NCBI GenBank assembly: GCA_021781815.1
Contig: JAJXWB010000008.1
Location: 62,001 to 126,000 of the forward strand
Length of the DNA stretch: 64,000 bases
Direction of reading: 5' to 3'
Origin: Pseudomonadota bacterium
Lineage (GTDB): Bacteria > Pseudomonadota > Alphaproteobacteria > Rhizobiales > Beijerinckiaceae
Part shown: one piece after another, positions 8,168-19,351 of the stretch
How the letters are laid out: each line of letters opens with the position of its first letter
Position numbering within the stretch: the first letter of the stretch is position 1
The notes under the pieces: generated by a model
Database searches by the model: none
Told to the model about the DNA's origin: nothing
The model's input: the letters and a program-made list of their open reading frames with translations, nothing else
Position numbers and translations under genes: made by a program

Positions 8168-9169
8168 TCATCCGCCGTTGAAACGCTTCACCGCCTCTTC
8201 CACAGCGCCACGCTGACTGGTTGAAAGTTCGGTCAGCCGCCCGTCCAGCCATTCGTCCTGAATGCCCGCGCTGCGCGCCAGCAGATGCCATTTCATCGCT
8301 TCCACGATGTCGGGCGCGACGCCGCGCCCTGCGGCGAGAAGGCGGGCAGCCCTGTTTTGCGCCACGGGATTGCCGCGCTGCGCCGCCTTGAGGAACCAGC
8401 GCGCCGCCTGCGCCTCGTCCTTGGTCGCGCCCTCGCCGTTGAACAGCATGATTGCGTATTCCACCATGCCCGGCACGTTGTCCGCGTCGGCGGCCTGCTT
8501 GAACCATTTGATCGCTTCGGGATCGTTGCGAACCGTCCCGCGGCCGAGATGGTAGAGAACGCCGAGCGAATAGGCCGCGTCGGCGTTGCCGCCTTCGGCC
8601 GCCAGCCGGAACTGCTCGATGGCGCGCGGGAAATCGGGCTGCGACCCGCCTTCGATCGCCATGACGCCGAGGTTGTAGCGCGCGCCCGCATGCCCCTTGT
8701 CGGCGGCGCGTTCAAACATCTGTTTCGCCAGCGCGCGGTCGAGAGGAATGCCCTCGCCTTTCAGCGCGGCGACTCCGACCGCGAAAGCCGCTGACGGATC
8801 GCCGAGATCGGCGGCCGCCTTGTACCAGCGCACGGACGCCTGCAGATCTTTCGTGGTCCCCGAACCTTCTGCGTAGAGCTGCCCGAGCAGGGTCATGGCG
8901 GCTGCGTCCGTCTTGTCGCGCTCCACGCGCTTGAGCGCCAGCCGGAAGGCCGTGATATAGAACCCGCGCTGGTAGGCCGCGAAGGCGTCGTCGGTTTCCA
9001 CCGGCGGCGCCGGGAAGGCGACGCTCGGCCCAGCGTCCCCGTCGACAGACTTCGGCGCGGCGATGGACGGATCGAGCATCGAGGGCGGAGGGGACGCCTT
9101 CTGCGCTTGCGCGGCGACCACCGTCAGCGCGACTGCGAGCGCGGACAAGGCGACGCGAGGCGCCCTCAT
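8168..9169 (-). CDS. secreted Sel1-repeat protein
   Basis: 333 residues. Signal peptide about 1-22 (ALAVALTVVAAQAQ), a Pro-rich linker, then at least six Sel1-type helical repeats (AMTLLGQLYAEGSGTTKDLQ, AAFAVGVAALKGEGIPLD, ARYNLGVMAIEGG, AAYSLGVLYHLGRGT, GMVEYAIMLFNGEGATKDE, AQNRAARLLAAGRGV). Sel1 repeats are scaffolds for protein contacts, in the periplasm here. The start ATGA overlaps the stop of the ThiE-like gene by 4 bp, so the two are translationally coupled. Function unknown. Confidence 0.82.
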   Translation of the reverse strand: MRAPRVALSALAVALTVVAAQAQKASPPPSMLDPSIAAPKSVDGDAGPSVAFPAPPVETDDAFAAYQRGFYITAFRLALKRVERDKTDAAAMTLLGQLYAEGSGTTKDLQASVRWYKAAADLGDPSAAFAVGVAALKGEGIPLDRALAKQMFERAADKGHAGARYNLGVMAIEGGSQPDFPRAIEQFRLAAEGGNADAAYSLGVLYHLGRGTVRNDPEAIKWFKQAADADNVPGMVEYAIMLFNGEGATKDEAQAARWFLKAAQRGNPVAQNRAARLLAAGRGVAPDIVEAMKWHLLARSAGIQDEWLDGRLTELSTSQRGAVEEAVKRFNGG

Positions 9170-9789
9170 GCGAGCCGTCCGGCGCAGCGGGCTGCGGCGT
9201 CGGCGACCGCCGCGGCCGGCCCACGTGGATCGTTCCAGACGCAATCGCCAAGCCCGACAAACTCCACGCCGGCGCGCGCCAGCGCATCGACCTGGTTCAG
9301 GCCAGACGCGCAGGCGACGCAGGGAACGTTGAAAATCTCCGCCCACCATTGCGCACGGTCGAGCACGTCTTCGGGCGACAAATCATCGTGCGGCCCGCCA
9401 AACATGAGGTAGTCCACGTCGAGCTCGCCGGCGACCATGCATGCGTCGCGCGTGGCGAGCCCGCCGACGCCGACGATCCGGTCGGGTTTCAGGCTTTCGA
9501 GCGCCTGGTCGAGCGCCTCGCCTGCGCCGGAGACGTGCGCGCCATCCGCGCCCGCGCGCGCGGCCAGTTGCGTGTCGCCGTCGACCAGCAACGCCGCGCC
9601 GGCGCCCTGCGCGACGGCGGCGAGATCGCGCGCGATCTGCTTGCGCGCGCCGGGATCGTCTGTAGCGAACCGCAGGAGCACACAGGCGACGTCAGCGGCG
9701 GCCAGCGCCGCTTTCAGTTCGGCGTCGAAGGGCCCGCTCGCCGACAGCGGCGGCGTGATCAGGTAGAGGCCGGCTGGTTCTTCGATCAT
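9166..9789 (-). CDS. ThiE/TenI-like thiamine phosphate synthase family protein
   Basis: 207 residues with a TIM-barrel pattern of the ThiE/TenI family: GLYLITPP, ALLVDGDTQLAARAGADGAH, DYLMFGGPHDD and GVEFVGLGDCVW. ThiE joins HMP-PP and thiazole phosphate. The usual pyrophosphate residues are poorly conserved here (for example LITPP in place of LVTD, and no clear GPxxxTxTK stretch), so it may be a ThiE-like protein without classical synthase activity. It stands alone from other thi genes and is coupled to a Sel1 protein, which adds doubt about the pathway. Confidence 0.6.
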   Translation of the reverse strand: MIEEPAGLYLITPPLSASGPFDAELKAALAAADVACVLLRFATDDPGARKQIARDLAAVAQGAGAALLVDGDTQLAARAGADGAHVSGAGEALDQALESLKPDRIVGVGGLATRDACMVAGELDVDYLMFGGPHDDLSPEDVLDRAQWWAEIFNVPCVACASGLNQVDALARAGVEFVGLGDCVWNDPRGPAAAVADAAARCAGRLA

Positions 9790-9914
9790 GGCGAAACGAA
9801 AACTCTCGGTCGAGACGGCGACAGGTCTAGGACAAATCTGGCAAAAGCGCGACCAGCGGCGCACGGAGGCGCGCCAACCCCGGGATATTCGCGTCCGACG
9901 TTTGCCGCGCATGT

Positions 9915-9942
9915 AAAAAAAGCGACGCACGAGGCGCCGCTT
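9915..9942 (-). terminator. Rho-independent terminator of fba
   Basis: Read on the minus strand: AAGCGGCG, loop CCTCGTG, CGTCGCTT, then a run of T. The 8-bp stem has one G-U pair. It begins 22 bp after the fba stop codon and ends the pgk-fba transcript. Confidence 0.8.
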
Positions 9943-9963
9943 TCAAAGCTGACCGAGGCCCAA

Positions 9964-11031
9964 TCACGCGAATTTCGGGTCAAGCTCGCCCTTGGCGTAG
10001 CGCGCGGCCATTTCAGCCGGCGTGGCGATTCGTCCGATCTTCGAGGCGTTGCCTGCCGTTCCGAACTCCTCCAGCCGCATCCTGCAGATTTTCGTCATCG
10101 CCTCCTGCGCCGGCTTCAGGTATTTGCGCGGGTCGAATTCGCCGGGGTTCTCGGTCAGCACCTTGCGGATCTGGCCGGTGATCGCCATGCGGTTGTCCGT
10201 GTCGATGTTGATTTTGCGCACACCGTTCTTGATGCCGCGCTGGATCTCCTCGACCGGCACCCCCCAGGTCTGCGGCATCTTGCCTCCAAACTTGTTGATG
10301 ATGTCCTGAAGATCCTGCGGCACCGAGGACGAGCCGTGCATGACCAGATGCAGGTGCGGCATCCGGCGGTGAATCTCCTCGATCACGTTCATGGCGAGGA
10401 TCGCGCCGTCCGGCTTGCGCGTGAACTTGTACGCGCCATGCGATGTGCCCATGGCGATCGCCAGCGCGTCGACCCTGGTCTCCCTGACGAATTTCACCGC
10501 CTCGTCAGGATTGGTGAGCAACTGGTCGTGCGAAAGCTTGCCCTCGGCGCCATGACCGTCCTCTTTCTCGCCCTCGCCGGATTCGAGCGAACCGAGCACG
10601 CCGAGTTCGCCCTCGACCGAAATGCCGCCAAGGTGCGCCATGTCCGTCACCTTGAGGGTGACGCCGACATTGTAGGCCCAGTCAGCCGGCGTCTTGCCGT
10701 CTTCCTTGAGAGAGCCGTCCATCATGACCGACGTGAAGCCCGCCTGGATCGCGGTCATGCACGTCGCCGGGCCGTTGCCGTGGTCGAGATGCACGCAGAC
10801 GGGGATGTGCGGATAGATTTCGACCACGGCGTCCATCATGTGCTTGAGCATGATGTCGTTGGCGTATTGCCGCGCGCCGCGCGAGGCCTGGATGATGACG
10901 GGCGCGTCGACCGCATCGGCCGCCGCCATGATCGCCAGCGCCTGCTCCATATTGTTGATGTTGAACGCCGGCACGCCATAGCCGCGCTCGCCGGCGTGAT
11001 CGAGCAATTGTCTCATTGTGATGCGGGCCAT
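9964..11031 (-). CDS. fba: class II fructose-bisphosphate aldolase, Calvin-cycle subtype
   Basis: 355 residues. It splits or forms fructose 1,6-bisphosphate (and often sedoheptulose 1,7-bisphosphate). Zinc-site motifs are visible: CVHLDHGNG (catalytic Asp and His), HGSSSVP and KINIDTDNR. The length and the insert [20 protein letters not shown] are typical of the CbbA-like subtype of class II enzymes. A GGAG ribosome site precedes the ATG. It follows pgk by 26 bp on the same strand and has its own terminator, so pgk-fba form one transcript. Confidence 0.92.
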   Translation of the reverse strand: MARITMRQLLDHAGERGYGVPAFNINNMEQALAIMAAADAVDAPVIIQASRGARQYANDIMLKHMMDAVVEIYPHIPVCVHLDHGNGPATCMTAIQAGFTSVMMDGSLKEDGKTPADWAYNVGVTLKVTDMAHLGGISVEGELGVLGSLESGEGEKEDGHGAEGKLSHDQLLTNPDEAVKFVRETRVDALAIAMGTSHGAYKFTRKPDGAILAMNVIEEIHRRMPHLHLVMHGSSSVPQDLQDIINKFGGKMPQTWGVPVEEIQRGIKNGVRKINIDTDNRMAITGQIRKVLTENPGEFDPRKYLKPAQEAMTKICRMRLEEFGTAGNASKIGRIATPAEMAARYAKGELDPKFA

Positions 11032-11057
11032 GTCTGTCTCCGTTCCTGCGATCTGTC

Positions 11058-12251
11058 TTACGCGCGTAGAGCCTCGACGCCCGGCAGCGCCTTGCCCTCC
11101 ATCCATTCGAGGAAGGCGCCGCCCGCCGTCGAAATATAGGTGAAGTCGGCGGCGCAGCCGGCGTGATTGAGCGCGGCCACCGTATCGCCGCCGCCGGCGA
11201 TCGAGACAAGGGCGCCGGATCTGGTGAGCGCCGCCGCCTTGTGCGCGACCGCCACCGTACCCGTGTCGAAGGGCGCAATCTCGAACGCGCCAAACGGGCC
11301 GTTCCAGACCAGCGTCTTCGCCGTCATCAGCTTGGCTTCCACATGGGCGACGGTCCTTGGACCGACATCGAGGATCATCTCGTCGTCATGGACATGCGCG
11401 ACGCCATCGATGCGATGCGGCGTATTCGCCTTGAATTCCTTGGCGAGCATGGCGTCGACCGGCAGCACGATCTCGCACCCGGCGGCCTTCGCCTTCTCCT
11501 CGATCTCGCGCGCCGTCGCGACCAGATCGTGCTCGCACAGCGACTTGCCGACATTCACGCCCCGCGCGGCGAGGAACGTGTTGGCCATGCCGCCGCCAAT
11601 GACGAGAATGTCGACCTTCCGGACGAGATTGCCGAGCAGATCGAGTTTGGTGGACACCTTCGCGCCGCCGACGATCGCGGCGACGGGCTTGCTTGGATTG
11701 CCGAGGGCCTTGTCCAGCGCCTCGAGTTCGGCCTGCATCGTGCGGCCGGCATAGGCTGGCATTTTGCGCGCGAGACCTTCGGTCGAGGCATGGGCGCGAT
11801 GAGCGCAGGAAAAGGCGTCGTTGACATAGGCGTCGCCAAGCTTGGCCAGAGCGCTCACCATGGCCGGATCGTTCTTTTCCTCGCCCTTGTGGAAGCGTGT
11901 GTTCTCAAGCAGCAGAATCTCGCCGTCCGCCATCGCGGCGACGGAGTTTTCCGCAAATTCACCGATGCAATCGGCCGCGAAACCAACAGGACGACCGAGA
12001 TGCTCGCTGAGAACGCCTCCGACGGGCTTCAGCGAATTGGCTTCGTCCGGGCCCCCCTTCGGTCGACCGAAATGCGCGAGCAGAATCACGCGACCGCCTT
12101 TGTCGGCGATCTCGCGAATCGTCGGCAGGATGCGATCGATGCGCGTCGCATCGGACACCCTGCCGTTTTCCATCGGCACGTTGAGGTCGACGCGCACAAG
12201 CACGCGCTTGCCTCGCGGTTGAAGGGAATCGAGCGTGCGGAACGAAGTCAT
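11058..12251 (-). CDS. pgk: phosphoglycerate kinase
   Basis: 397 residues, standard length. Motifs: [14 protein letters not shown] (N-terminal substrate site), [32 protein letters not shown] and [10 protein letters not shown] in the nucleotide domain. It makes ATP from 1,3-bisphosphoglycerate or the reverse in gluconeogenesis. Ribosome site GGAG six bases before the ATG. It is 26 bp upstream of fba, and 10 bp downstream of an exporter gene that separates it from gap. Confidence 0.95.
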   Translation of the reverse strand: MTSFRTLDSLQPRGKRVLVRVDLNVPMENGRVSDATRIDRILPTIREIADKGGRVILLAHFGRPKGGPDEANSLKPVGGVLSEHLGRPVGFAADCIGEFAENSVAAMADGEILLLENTRFHKGEEKNDPAMVSALAKLGDAYVNDAFSCAHRAHASTEGLARKMPAYAGRTMQAELEALDKALGNPSKPVAAIVGGAKVSTKLDLLGNLVRKVDILVIGGGMANTFLAARGVNVGKSLCEHDLVATAREIEEKAKAAGCEIVLPVDAMLAKEFKANTPHRIDGVAHVHDDEMILDVGPRTVAHVEAKLMTAKTLVWNGPFGAFEIAPFDTGTVAVAHKAAALTRSGALVSIAGGGDTVAALNHAGCAADFTYISTAGGAFLEWMEGKALPGVEALRA

Positions 12252-12261
12252 TTTTTCTCCC

Positions 12262-13470
12262 TTAATTTACGGTCTGCAATTCCGAATTCTGTTTTGGCAT
12301 GGCGAGCATGAGCACGCCGATGGCGGGCAGGAACGAGCAGACGCGGTAGACAAAATCGAGACTCGTATGGTCGGCGAGCGCCCCCAGTACGGCAGCGCCC
12401 AGCCCTCCTGTGCCGAAGGCGAAACCGAAAAACAGCCCGCCGATCATACCGACGCGGCCGGGCGCAAGTTCCTGCGCATAGACGATGATGGCAGGAAAGG
12501 ACGAGGCCATCACGAAGCCGATGATTCCGGTGAGCGCAATCGTCCAGAAAAAATTGGCGAACGGCAGGGCCAGCGAAAACGGCAGGACACCGACGATCGA
12601 CACCCAGATGACAGCGACGCGGCCGACGCGGTCGCCGATCGGCCCGCCAAAAAAGGTGCCGGCGGCGATCGCGAACATGAAGACGAACAGAAAGAGCTGC
12701 GAATCCTGGATCGTCAGATGGAATCGCTCGATCAAATAGAAAGTGTAGAAGCTCTGCAGGCTCGCCATGTAGAAATTCTTGGAAAAAACCAGCACGAGCA
12801 GGATGGCGATGGCGATCCATTGCCTGGCCGCCAGCGATGGCGGGCTGACTGTCGCGCGGCGTCGCTCGCCGAGATGGGCGGCGTACCAGCCCCCGACCCA
12901 GGAGAGCAGCGCAATGCCGGCGAACGGCGCCACGACGAACCAGGCGACCGCGCTCTGGCCGTTCGGAGCGATGATGAGCGCGGCGAGCAGCGGTCCGATC
13001 GCCTGGCCGGTATTGCCGCCGACCTGAAAGAAGCTCTGCGCAAAGCCGAATCGGCCGCCCGAGGCGGCGCGCGCGACGCGCGAGGCCTCCGGATGGAAGA
13101 TGGAGGAGCCCATGCCGATGATGGCGGCGGCCAGCAGCACGACTCCGTAGGCGTGCGCCCGCGACAGCAGCAGCAGGCCGGCGAGCGAGCACGCCATGCC
13201 GACGGCGAGCGACCGCGGCTGCGGCTTCCTGTCGGTGATAACGCCGACGGCGGGTTGCAACATGCTCGCGGTGATCTGGAAGACGAGCGTGATGATGCCG
13301 ATATCGCTGAAGGACAGGGACAAATCCTGCTTCAGGTTCGGATAGATCGCCGGCAGTAGCGACTGAAGGAGGTCGTTGAGGAAATGCGACAGGCTGAGCG
13401 CGGCAAGAACCGGAAGCGTCGCGCGCAGGGCGGACGTTTGAGAAATGGGGTGTGCCGTGTCGAGGCTCAA
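12262..13470 (-). CDS. Fsr-like MFS exporter (fosmidomycin-resistance family)
   Basis: 402 residues from a TTG start chosen because an AGGA site lies six bases upstream; the frame is open further but has no ribosome site. Twelve membrane helices are predicted. The opening [20 protein letters not shown] and the [10 protein letters not shown] motif are hallmarks of the Fsr subfamily of major facilitator proteins, known for fosmidomycin efflux in E. coli. It sits between pgk and gap in the glycolytic group and may be a later insertion there. Natural substrate unknown. Confidence 0.8.
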   Translation of the reverse strand: MSLDTAHPISQTSALRATLPVLAALSLSHFLNDLLQSLLPAIYPNLKQDLSLSFSDIGIITLVFQITASMLQPAVGVITDRKPQPRSLAVGMACSLAGLLLLSRAHAYGVVLLAAAIIGMGSSIFHPEASRVARAASGGRFGFAQSFFQVGGNTGQAIGPLLAALIIAPNGQSAVAWFVVAPFAGIALLSWVGGWYAAHLGERRRATVSPPSLAARQWIAIAILLVLVFSKNFYMASLQSFYTFYLIERFHLTIQDSQLFLFVFMFAIAAGTFFGGPIGDRVGRVAVIWVSIVGVLPFSLALPFANFFWTIALTGIIGFVMASSFPAIIVYAQELAPGRVGMIGGLFFGFAFGTGGLGAAVLGALADHTSLDFVYRVCSFLPAIGVLMLAMPKQNSELQTVN

Positions 13471-13496
13471 TTGGTTTCCTGCTCGGGTGCGTCTTC

Positions 13497-13578
13497 CGTC
13501 ATTGCGGGCAGTGAAACGACGAAGCAATCCGTCTCCTGACATCTGGGGATGGATTGCTTCGCTGCGCCCGCAATGACG
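13497..13578. repeat. rhizobial-type intergenic palindromic repeat
   Basis: Left arm CGTCATTGCGGGCA...GAAGCAATCC and right arm GGATTGCTTC...CCCGCAATGACG form an 82-bp imperfect inverted repeat filling most of the gap between the Fsr-like gene and gap. Elements of the form GAAGCAATCC / GGATTGCTTCGCTGCGC are common in intergenic DNA of Bradyrhizobium-like and Methylobacterium-like genomes. It could form a hairpin after the gap transcript. Confidence 0.7.
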
Positions 13579-13593
13579 TCGCTTGTCACGTCG

Positions 13594-14601
<1,008 letters not shown>

Positions 14602-14730
14602 GTTTCCCGTTCCTTGTCTGCTGGTTTTCGAATGGCGCGCTGCTTATCATAGGCGCGCCCATTCGTCATGCAGCGACGCCAACAATTAGACTAAACGCCG
14701 CTTAAGCAATACTTGCCGTCAATAAACGCT

Positions 14731-16713
14731 TTACGCGCCGGCCAAAGCTTTCTTTACCGCGTCGGCCGCCGCTTGCGCTGTAATGCCGCAATGGGCGTAG
14801 ACCTCCTTGTAGGGGCCGCTGGCGCCGAACCCGCTCATTCCGACGAACAGGCCGTCCGACCCGACTATGGCGTCCCAGCCCTCGCGCACGCCGGCCTCGA
14901 TGGCGATCCGGACCGGCGCGTCGCCGATGATCGCCCTGCGCTCGGCCAGCGGCCGCGAAAGAAAGATTTCGAAGGCCGGAACTGACACGACACGGGCGGC
15001 GATCCCGTCCCTGGCCAGCAGGTCGCGCGCGGCGAACGCGAGCTCCACTTCGGACCCAGAGGCGAAAATCGACGCCCTGGCGCCCGGCGCGCCGGCGACC
15101 TCGTAGGCGCCTTCAGCCACGCGATTTCCGGCGTCCGCGGCGCGGAAGGTCGGCAGATTCTGGCGGGTGAGCGCCAGCAGCGTCGGGCCGTCCCTGCGCT
15201 CCAGCGCGATCTGCCAGGCTTCCGCCGTCTCGATGGCGTCGGCCGGACGCAGTACAAGCAGGTTCGGGATCGCGCGCAGCGAGGCCAGGTGCTCGACCGG
15301 CTGATGGGTCGGGCCGTCCTCGCCAAGTCCGATTGAATCATGGGTCATCACAAAGATCGAGTTGATCCCCATCAGCGCGGCAAGCCGGATCGAGGGCCGG
15401 CAATAATCGCTGAACACGAGGAAAGTCGAACCGCCCGCGACAATCCCGCCGTGCAGATTGAGGCCGTTCACGGCCGCCGCCATGCCGTGCTCGCGGACGC
15501 CGTAGTGGACGTAGCGGCCACCGTAGGCGCCCGGTGAAATACCGAGGACCGACTTCGCCTTGACGTTGTTGGAGGGCGTGAGATCGGCCGATCCCAGCAG
15601 CAGTTCCGGCGCATGCTGGTAGATGGCGTCAATCGCCGCCTCGCTTGACTTGCGCGTCGCCATCGACGGTTTCTCGACCGCGAACCGGGCCTTCAGCCCG
15701 GCGAGCGCCGTCTCGACCTCCGGCCTCAGGCTGCCAGCCAGGCGTCGCTCGAATTCCGCCTTGCGGTCGTCGCTCGCGTCGAGCCGGGCCTCCCATGCCC
15801 TGCGCGCCTCCTGACCGCGCGCGCCGGCGGCGCGCCACTGGCCCAGAATTTCAGGGGGAACCTCGAACGGCCCGGCGGTCCAGCCGAGATTGGCCTTGGC
15901 GGCGCCGGCTTCCTCGGCGCCCAGCGGCTCGCCATGCGCCTTGGCGGTGCCCGCCTTGTGCGGCGCGCCAAAGCCGATGGTCGTGCGACAGGCGATGAGC
16001 GATGGCCTGTCGGAGGCCTTGGCCGCCTCCAGCGCCGCGACGATCGCGTCCTGATCATGGCCGTCGATGCGGCAGGCCGCCCAGCCAGCCGAGGCGAATC
16101 GCGCGATCTGGTCGACAGAATCCGAAAGGCTGGTCGGCCCGTCGATCGAAATCCGGTTGTCGTCGTAGAGCACGATCAGCCGCGACAGCTTCAGATGGCC
16201 GGCGAGCGCGATCGCCTCCTGCGACACGCCCTCCATCAGGTCGCCGTCGCCGCAGATGACATAGGTATGGTGGTCGACCACGTCGTCGCCGAACTCCGCG
16301 GCCAGATGCCGTTCAGCCAGCGCCATGCCGACGGCGGTGGCGACCCCCTGTCCGAGCGGCCCCGTCGTCATCTCGACCCCGACCGTGTGCCCGTATTCCG
16401 GATGGCCCGGCGTCTTCGAGCCGATTTGCCGGAAACGCTTCAGTTGGTCGATCGTCATCTCCGGATAGCCGGTCAAGTAGAGCAACGCGTAGAGCAGCAT
16501 CGAGCCGTGCCCCGCCGACAGGACGAAACGGTCGCGGTCCGGCCAGTGCGGGGCGGAGGCGTCGAACTTCATCACGCGCGTGAAAAGAGCGGTCGCCATG
16601 TCGGCCGCGCCCATGGGCATGCCCGGATGGCCCGACCTGGCCGCCTCCACGCCGTCGATCGCCAGCGCCCGAATCGCATTGGCCATCATGTCGTGCGTCA
16701 CGCTCGCGGTCAT
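14731..16713 (-). CDS. tkt: transketolase
   Basis: 660 residues. Thiamine diphosphate motif [15 protein letters not shown] with DDNRISIDG, substrate site [10 protein letters not shown], and the C-terminal half with [15 protein letters not shown]. It moves two-carbon units in the pentose phosphate and Calvin pathways. A GGGAGGG ribosome site precedes the ATG. It is the first gene of the tkt-gap group and is transcribed away from DUF4164-zapA. It ends VKKALAGA, the usual C-terminus. Confidence 0.95.
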   Translation of the reverse strand: MTASVTHDMMANAIRALAIDGVEAARSGHPGMPMGAADMATALFTRVMKFDASAPHWPDRDRFVLSAGHGSMLLYALLYLTGYPEMTIDQLKRFRQIGSKTPGHPEYGHTVGVEMTTGPLGQGVATAVGMALAERHLAAEFGDDVVDHHTYVICGDGDLMEGVSQEAIALAGHLKLSRLIVLYDDNRISIDGPTSLSDSVDQIARFASAGWAACRIDGHDQDAIVAALEAAKASDRPSLIACRTTIGFGAPHKAGTAKAHGEPLGAEEAGAAKANLGWTAGPFEVPPEILGQWRAAGARGQEARRAWEARLDASDDRKAEFERRLAGSLRPEVETALAGLKARFAVEKPSMATRKSSEAAIDAIYQHAPELLLGSADLTPSNNVKAKSVLGISPGAYGGRYVHYGVREHGMAAAVNGLNLHGGIVAGGSTFLVFSDYCRPSIRLAALMGINSIFVMTHDSIGLGEDGPTHQPVEHLASLRAIPNLLVLRPADAIETAEAWQIALERRDGPTLLALTRQNLPTFRAADAGNRVAEGAYEVAGAPGARASIFASGSEVELAFAARDLLARDGIAARVVSVPAFEIFLSRPLAERRAIIGDAPVRIAIEAGVREGWDAIVGSDGLFVGMSGFGASGPYKEVYAHCGITAQAAADAVKKALAGA

Positions 16714-16742
16714 AAATCCAGCCCTCCCGAAAGATCTGCGGG

Positions 16743-16770
16743 TACTTAGCAGCCGGGCATATCGAGTCAA
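16743..16770 (-). promoter_or_regulatory. candidate sigma-70 promoter of tkt
   Basis: On the minus strand: TTGACT (complement of 16765-16770), 16-bp spacer, TAAGTA (complement of 16743-16748), 30 bp before the tkt start. The -10 match is weak. Confidence 0.3.
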
Positions 16771-16819
16771 ACGGCCGCGCAGGCGGAATGTGCGGAAAAC
16801 GGCTCAACCGCCCGTGCGA

Positions 16820-16848
16820 TTGACGCGAATCGGCCGCCGGGCGCTAAT
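16820..16848 (+). promoter_or_regulatory. candidate sigma-70 promoter of DUF4164-zapA
   Basis: TTGACG at 16820-16825, a 17-bp spacer, and GCTAAT at 16843-16848. Transcription would begin near 16856, right at an upstream ATG (16859); this favours the downstream start at 16913 for the first gene. Confidence 0.45.
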
Positions 16849-16912
16849 TGTGCGCTTCATGAGCCCGCAACTGCGAGGCGGACGATCGGAATCGGGGGGG
16901 CTTGGCGCAGAC

Positions 16913-17245
16913 ATGATCGAGCCCGTCGACACATCCGGGACGCCGGCGCCTAAGGCCGATCTCGAGGGCGCGCTCGCCCGCCTGCAGGCGGCCCTGACCG
17001 TGCTCGAAATCGCCGCGGCGCGGCGCCACGAGTCCGATCTGGCGCACGCCGACCTCGCCGAGGCCTTCGCCGCCATGCAGGACGACCGCGCCCGCCTCGC
17101 CCTCGATCTGGACGACGCGCTCGCGCGCGCGCGAAAGCTGGAGAGCGCAAACGACGAGGTCGCGCGCCGGCTCGAGGCCGCCGGCGCCGCCCTCAGGACG
17201 CTGATCGCCCCGTCCGAAGGCGATCGACCGGACGAGGCGAACTGA
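16913..17245 (+). CDS. DUF4164-type coiled-coil protein
   Basis: 110 residues (MIEPVDTSGT...), almost entirely helical and rich in Ala, Leu, Glu and Arg, with a continuous coiled-coil pattern (LARLQAALTVLEIAAARRHE, DLDDALARARKLESANDEVA). This is the profile of DUF4164, a small family encoded directly before zapA in Rhizobiales. An ATG at 16859 is possible but would leave almost no leader after the predicted promoter. Stop and zapA start overlap (TGATG). A part in Z-ring assembly with ZapA is inferred from context only. Confidence 0.7.
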   Translation: MIEPVDTSGTPAPKADLEGALARLQAALTVLEIAAARRHESDLAHADLAEAFAAMQDDRARLALDLDDALARARKLESANDEVARRLEAAGAALRTLIAPSEGDRPDEAN

Positions 17246-17607
17246 TGGCGCAGGTGGTCGTCGTCATCGCCGGGCGCACCTATCGCATGAATTGCGATGA
17301 CGGCCAGGAAAGCCACATCGAGTCGCTCGCCAGCGACATCGACGCCAGGATGGCGGACCTCAAGTCGAGCTTCGGCGAGATCGGCGAGCAGCGCCTCGTC
17401 GTCATGACTGCGCTCACCATCGCCGACGAATTATCGGAAGCCAGGGCCCGTATCGCCGCGCTGGAGGAAAAGGCGTCCGCGCTCGCCGCCGAGGCGGGCG
17501 ACGCCCAGCAGGCCCTGGACGCGCGCGACGCCTTTCTCACCGAAGCTGTCGACGCCGCCGCAAGCAGGATAGAAAAGCTCGCCCGATTGCTGACCGGGAA
17601 ATTCTGA
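17245..17607 (+). CDS. zapA: cell division protein ZapA
   Basis: 120 residues. N-terminal beta-hairpin domain (VVVVIAGRTYRMNCDDGQES, then HIESLASDIDARM) and a C-terminal coiled coil (ARARIAALEEKASALAAEAG). ZapA binds FtsZ and bundles protofilaments at midcell. TGATG overlap with the DUF4164 gene. In many proteobacteria the 6S RNA and ygfA follow zapA; here four minus-strand genes separate zapA from the candidate 6S RNA at 23842. It ends 19 bp from the convergent MFS gene. Confidence 0.9.
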   Translation: MAQVVVVIAGRTYRMNCDDGQESHIESLASDIDARMADLKSSFGEIGEQRLVVMTALTIADELSEARARIAALEEKASALAAEAGDAQQALDARDAFLTEAVDAAASRIEKLARLLTGKF

Positions 17608-17626
17608 CGGCGCGGCGGCGCCTTTG

Positions 17627-19324
17627 TCAAAGCGCCCGCTCGACAACATCCCCCGCATAAATGTCGCGCTCCTTCGTTTCCGGCAGCAGCAGCGCGCCGA
17701 CGACGACCGTCAGCAGGGCAAAGACGATTGGATACCAGAGGCCGAAATAGATATCGCCGGTCTGCGCCACCATGGCGAAGGCGGTCGCCGGCAGAAGACC
17801 GCCGAACCATCCGTTGCCGATGTGATAGGGAAGCGACATCGACGAATAACGGATCCGCGTCGGGAAAAGCTCCACCAGCGCCGCCGCAATCGGCCCGTAG
17901 ACCATCGTCACATAGAGCACGAGCACGAACAGCAGCGCGACAATCCCCCCAGTCTGCGCGCGAAAGATGTCGAACGCGTTCGACATGCGGACAATCTCGC
18001 GGTCTTTCGCCGTGGGGTAGCCTGCGGCCTCCAGCGCGGACAGGAGGTCGTGCGTGGACCCCGCGACATTGCGCGCGTCGAAGTTGATCTCGCCGTCATC
18101 GAGCCTGACGATCGTCGTCGTCGCTCTCCGGTCCGCTTCGACAGAGTACCTGACCGAATTCCTGGCGAGCGTGTCGCGCGCGAGGTCGCAGGACGAGACA
18201 AAGACGCGCGTGCCGATCGGATTGAACAAGGTTCCGCACTCCGCCGGATTGGCGACGACCGTGACCTTCACGGAATCGAGCGCGCGTTCGAGCGCGGGAT
18301 TGGCGAGCGAGGTCAAGCCGCGGAAAATCGGAAAATAGGTGAGCGCCGCGATGAGGCAGCCAGCGAGGATGATCGGCTTGCGGCCGATCCTGTCCGAAAG
18401 GCCGCCGAACACGACAAAAAATCCCGTGCCGAGCAGCAGCGACCACGCAACCAGAAGGTTCGATGTGTAGCCGTCGACGTGCAGGATCGATTGCAGGAAG
18501 AACAGGGCGTAGAATTGCCCGGTGTACCAGACGACGCCCTGCCCCACCGCGAGCCCGAACAGCGCAACCAGCGCAACTCTGGCGTTGCTCCAGCGGCCAA
18601 AAGCTTCCGTCAGCGGCTTCTGCGAGATCGCGCCTTGATCCTTCATGCGCCGGAACGCCGGCGATTCATCGAGCCGAACACGAATCCACAGCGACACGCC
18701 GAGAAGAACGAACGATACAAGGAACGGGATGCGCCAGGCCCAGTTCGAAAAGGCGTCTTCGCCGAATGCGGCGCGCGTGAACAGGATGACCAGCAGCGAC
18801 AGGAACAGGCCAAGCGTCGCGGTGGTCTGGATCCACGAGGTGTAGAAGCCACGCCGTCCATGCGGCGCGTGTTCGGCGACATAGATCGCCGCCCCGCCAT
18901 ATTCGCCGCCGAGCGCGAGACCCTGCAGCAGCCGCAGCGACAGAAGCATGAGCGGCGCGACAACGCCGATGGCCTTCGAGCTTGGCAGAATGCCGACGAG
19001 GAAGGTCGACAGGCCCATGATCAGGATGGTGACGAGAAACGTGTATTTGCGGCCGACGAGATCGCCGATGCGGCCAAACACCAGCGCCCCGAAGGGCCGC
19101 ACCAGAAAACCGGCGGCGAAGGCGAGCAGCGCGAATATGTTGCGCGCGGCGGCCGGAAACTGGCTGAAGAACTGGGCTCCGATGATCGTCGCCAGCGAAC
19201 CATAAAGATAGAAGTCGTACCACTCGAACACCGTGCCGAGCGACGATGCGAAGATGACGCGCCTCTCCTCCCGCGTCATCGGGCGGACACTCTCGTCCGT
19301 CCGCGCGGCGAACGCTATCGTCAT
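17627..19324 (-). CDS. MHS-family transporter with long periplasmic insert
   Basis: 565 residues, about 130 longer than usual metabolite:proton symporters (MHS branch of MFS; ProP, KgtP, ShiA relatives). Family motifs: SSLGTVFEWYDFYLYGSLA, GRIGDLVGRKYTF, GLALGGEYGGAAIYVAEHAP. The extra length is a soluble stretch of about 115 residues between two late helices (from about LANPALERALDSVKV to ALEAAGYPTAKDREI), with two cysteines (AECGTLF, SSCDLAR) and a beta-rich pattern. A GGGAGGAG ribosome site fixes the start. Substrate unknown, probably an organic acid or osmolyte. Confidence 0.82.
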   Translation of the reverse strand: MTIAFAARTDESVRPMTREERRVIFASSLGTVFEWYDFYLYGSLATIIGAQFFSQFPAAARNIFALLAFAAGFLVRPFGALVFGRIGDLVGRKYTFLVTILIMGLSTFLVGILPSSKAIGVVAPLMLLSLRLLQGLALGGEYGGAAIYVAEHAPHGRRGFYTSWIQTTATLGLFLSLLVILFTRAAFGEDAFSNWAWRIPFLVSFVLLGVSLWIRVRLDESPAFRRMKDQGAISQKPLTEAFGRWSNARVALVALFGLAVGQGVVWYTGQFYALFFLQSILHVDGYTSNLLVAWSLLLGTGFFVVFGGLSDRIGRKPIILAGCLIAALTYFPIFRGLTSLANPALERALDSVKVTVVANPAECGTLFNPIGTRVFVSSCDLARDTLARNSVRYSVEADRRATTTIVRLDDGEINFDARNVAGSTHDLLSALEAAGYPTAKDREIVRMSNAFDIFRAQTGGIVALLFVLVLYVTMVYGPIAAALVELFPTRIRYSSMSLPYHIGNGWFGGLLPATAFAMVAQTGDIYFGLWYPIVFALLTVVVGALLLPETKERDIYAGDVVERAL

Positions 19325-19351
19325 GCGCGCTCCTCCCGTTTTGCCGCGCAT

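Noticed and set aside
9166..9789. Firm call of thiE
   Set aside because: Key pyrophosphate-site residues are not clear and no other thi gene is near, so only a family-level call is given.
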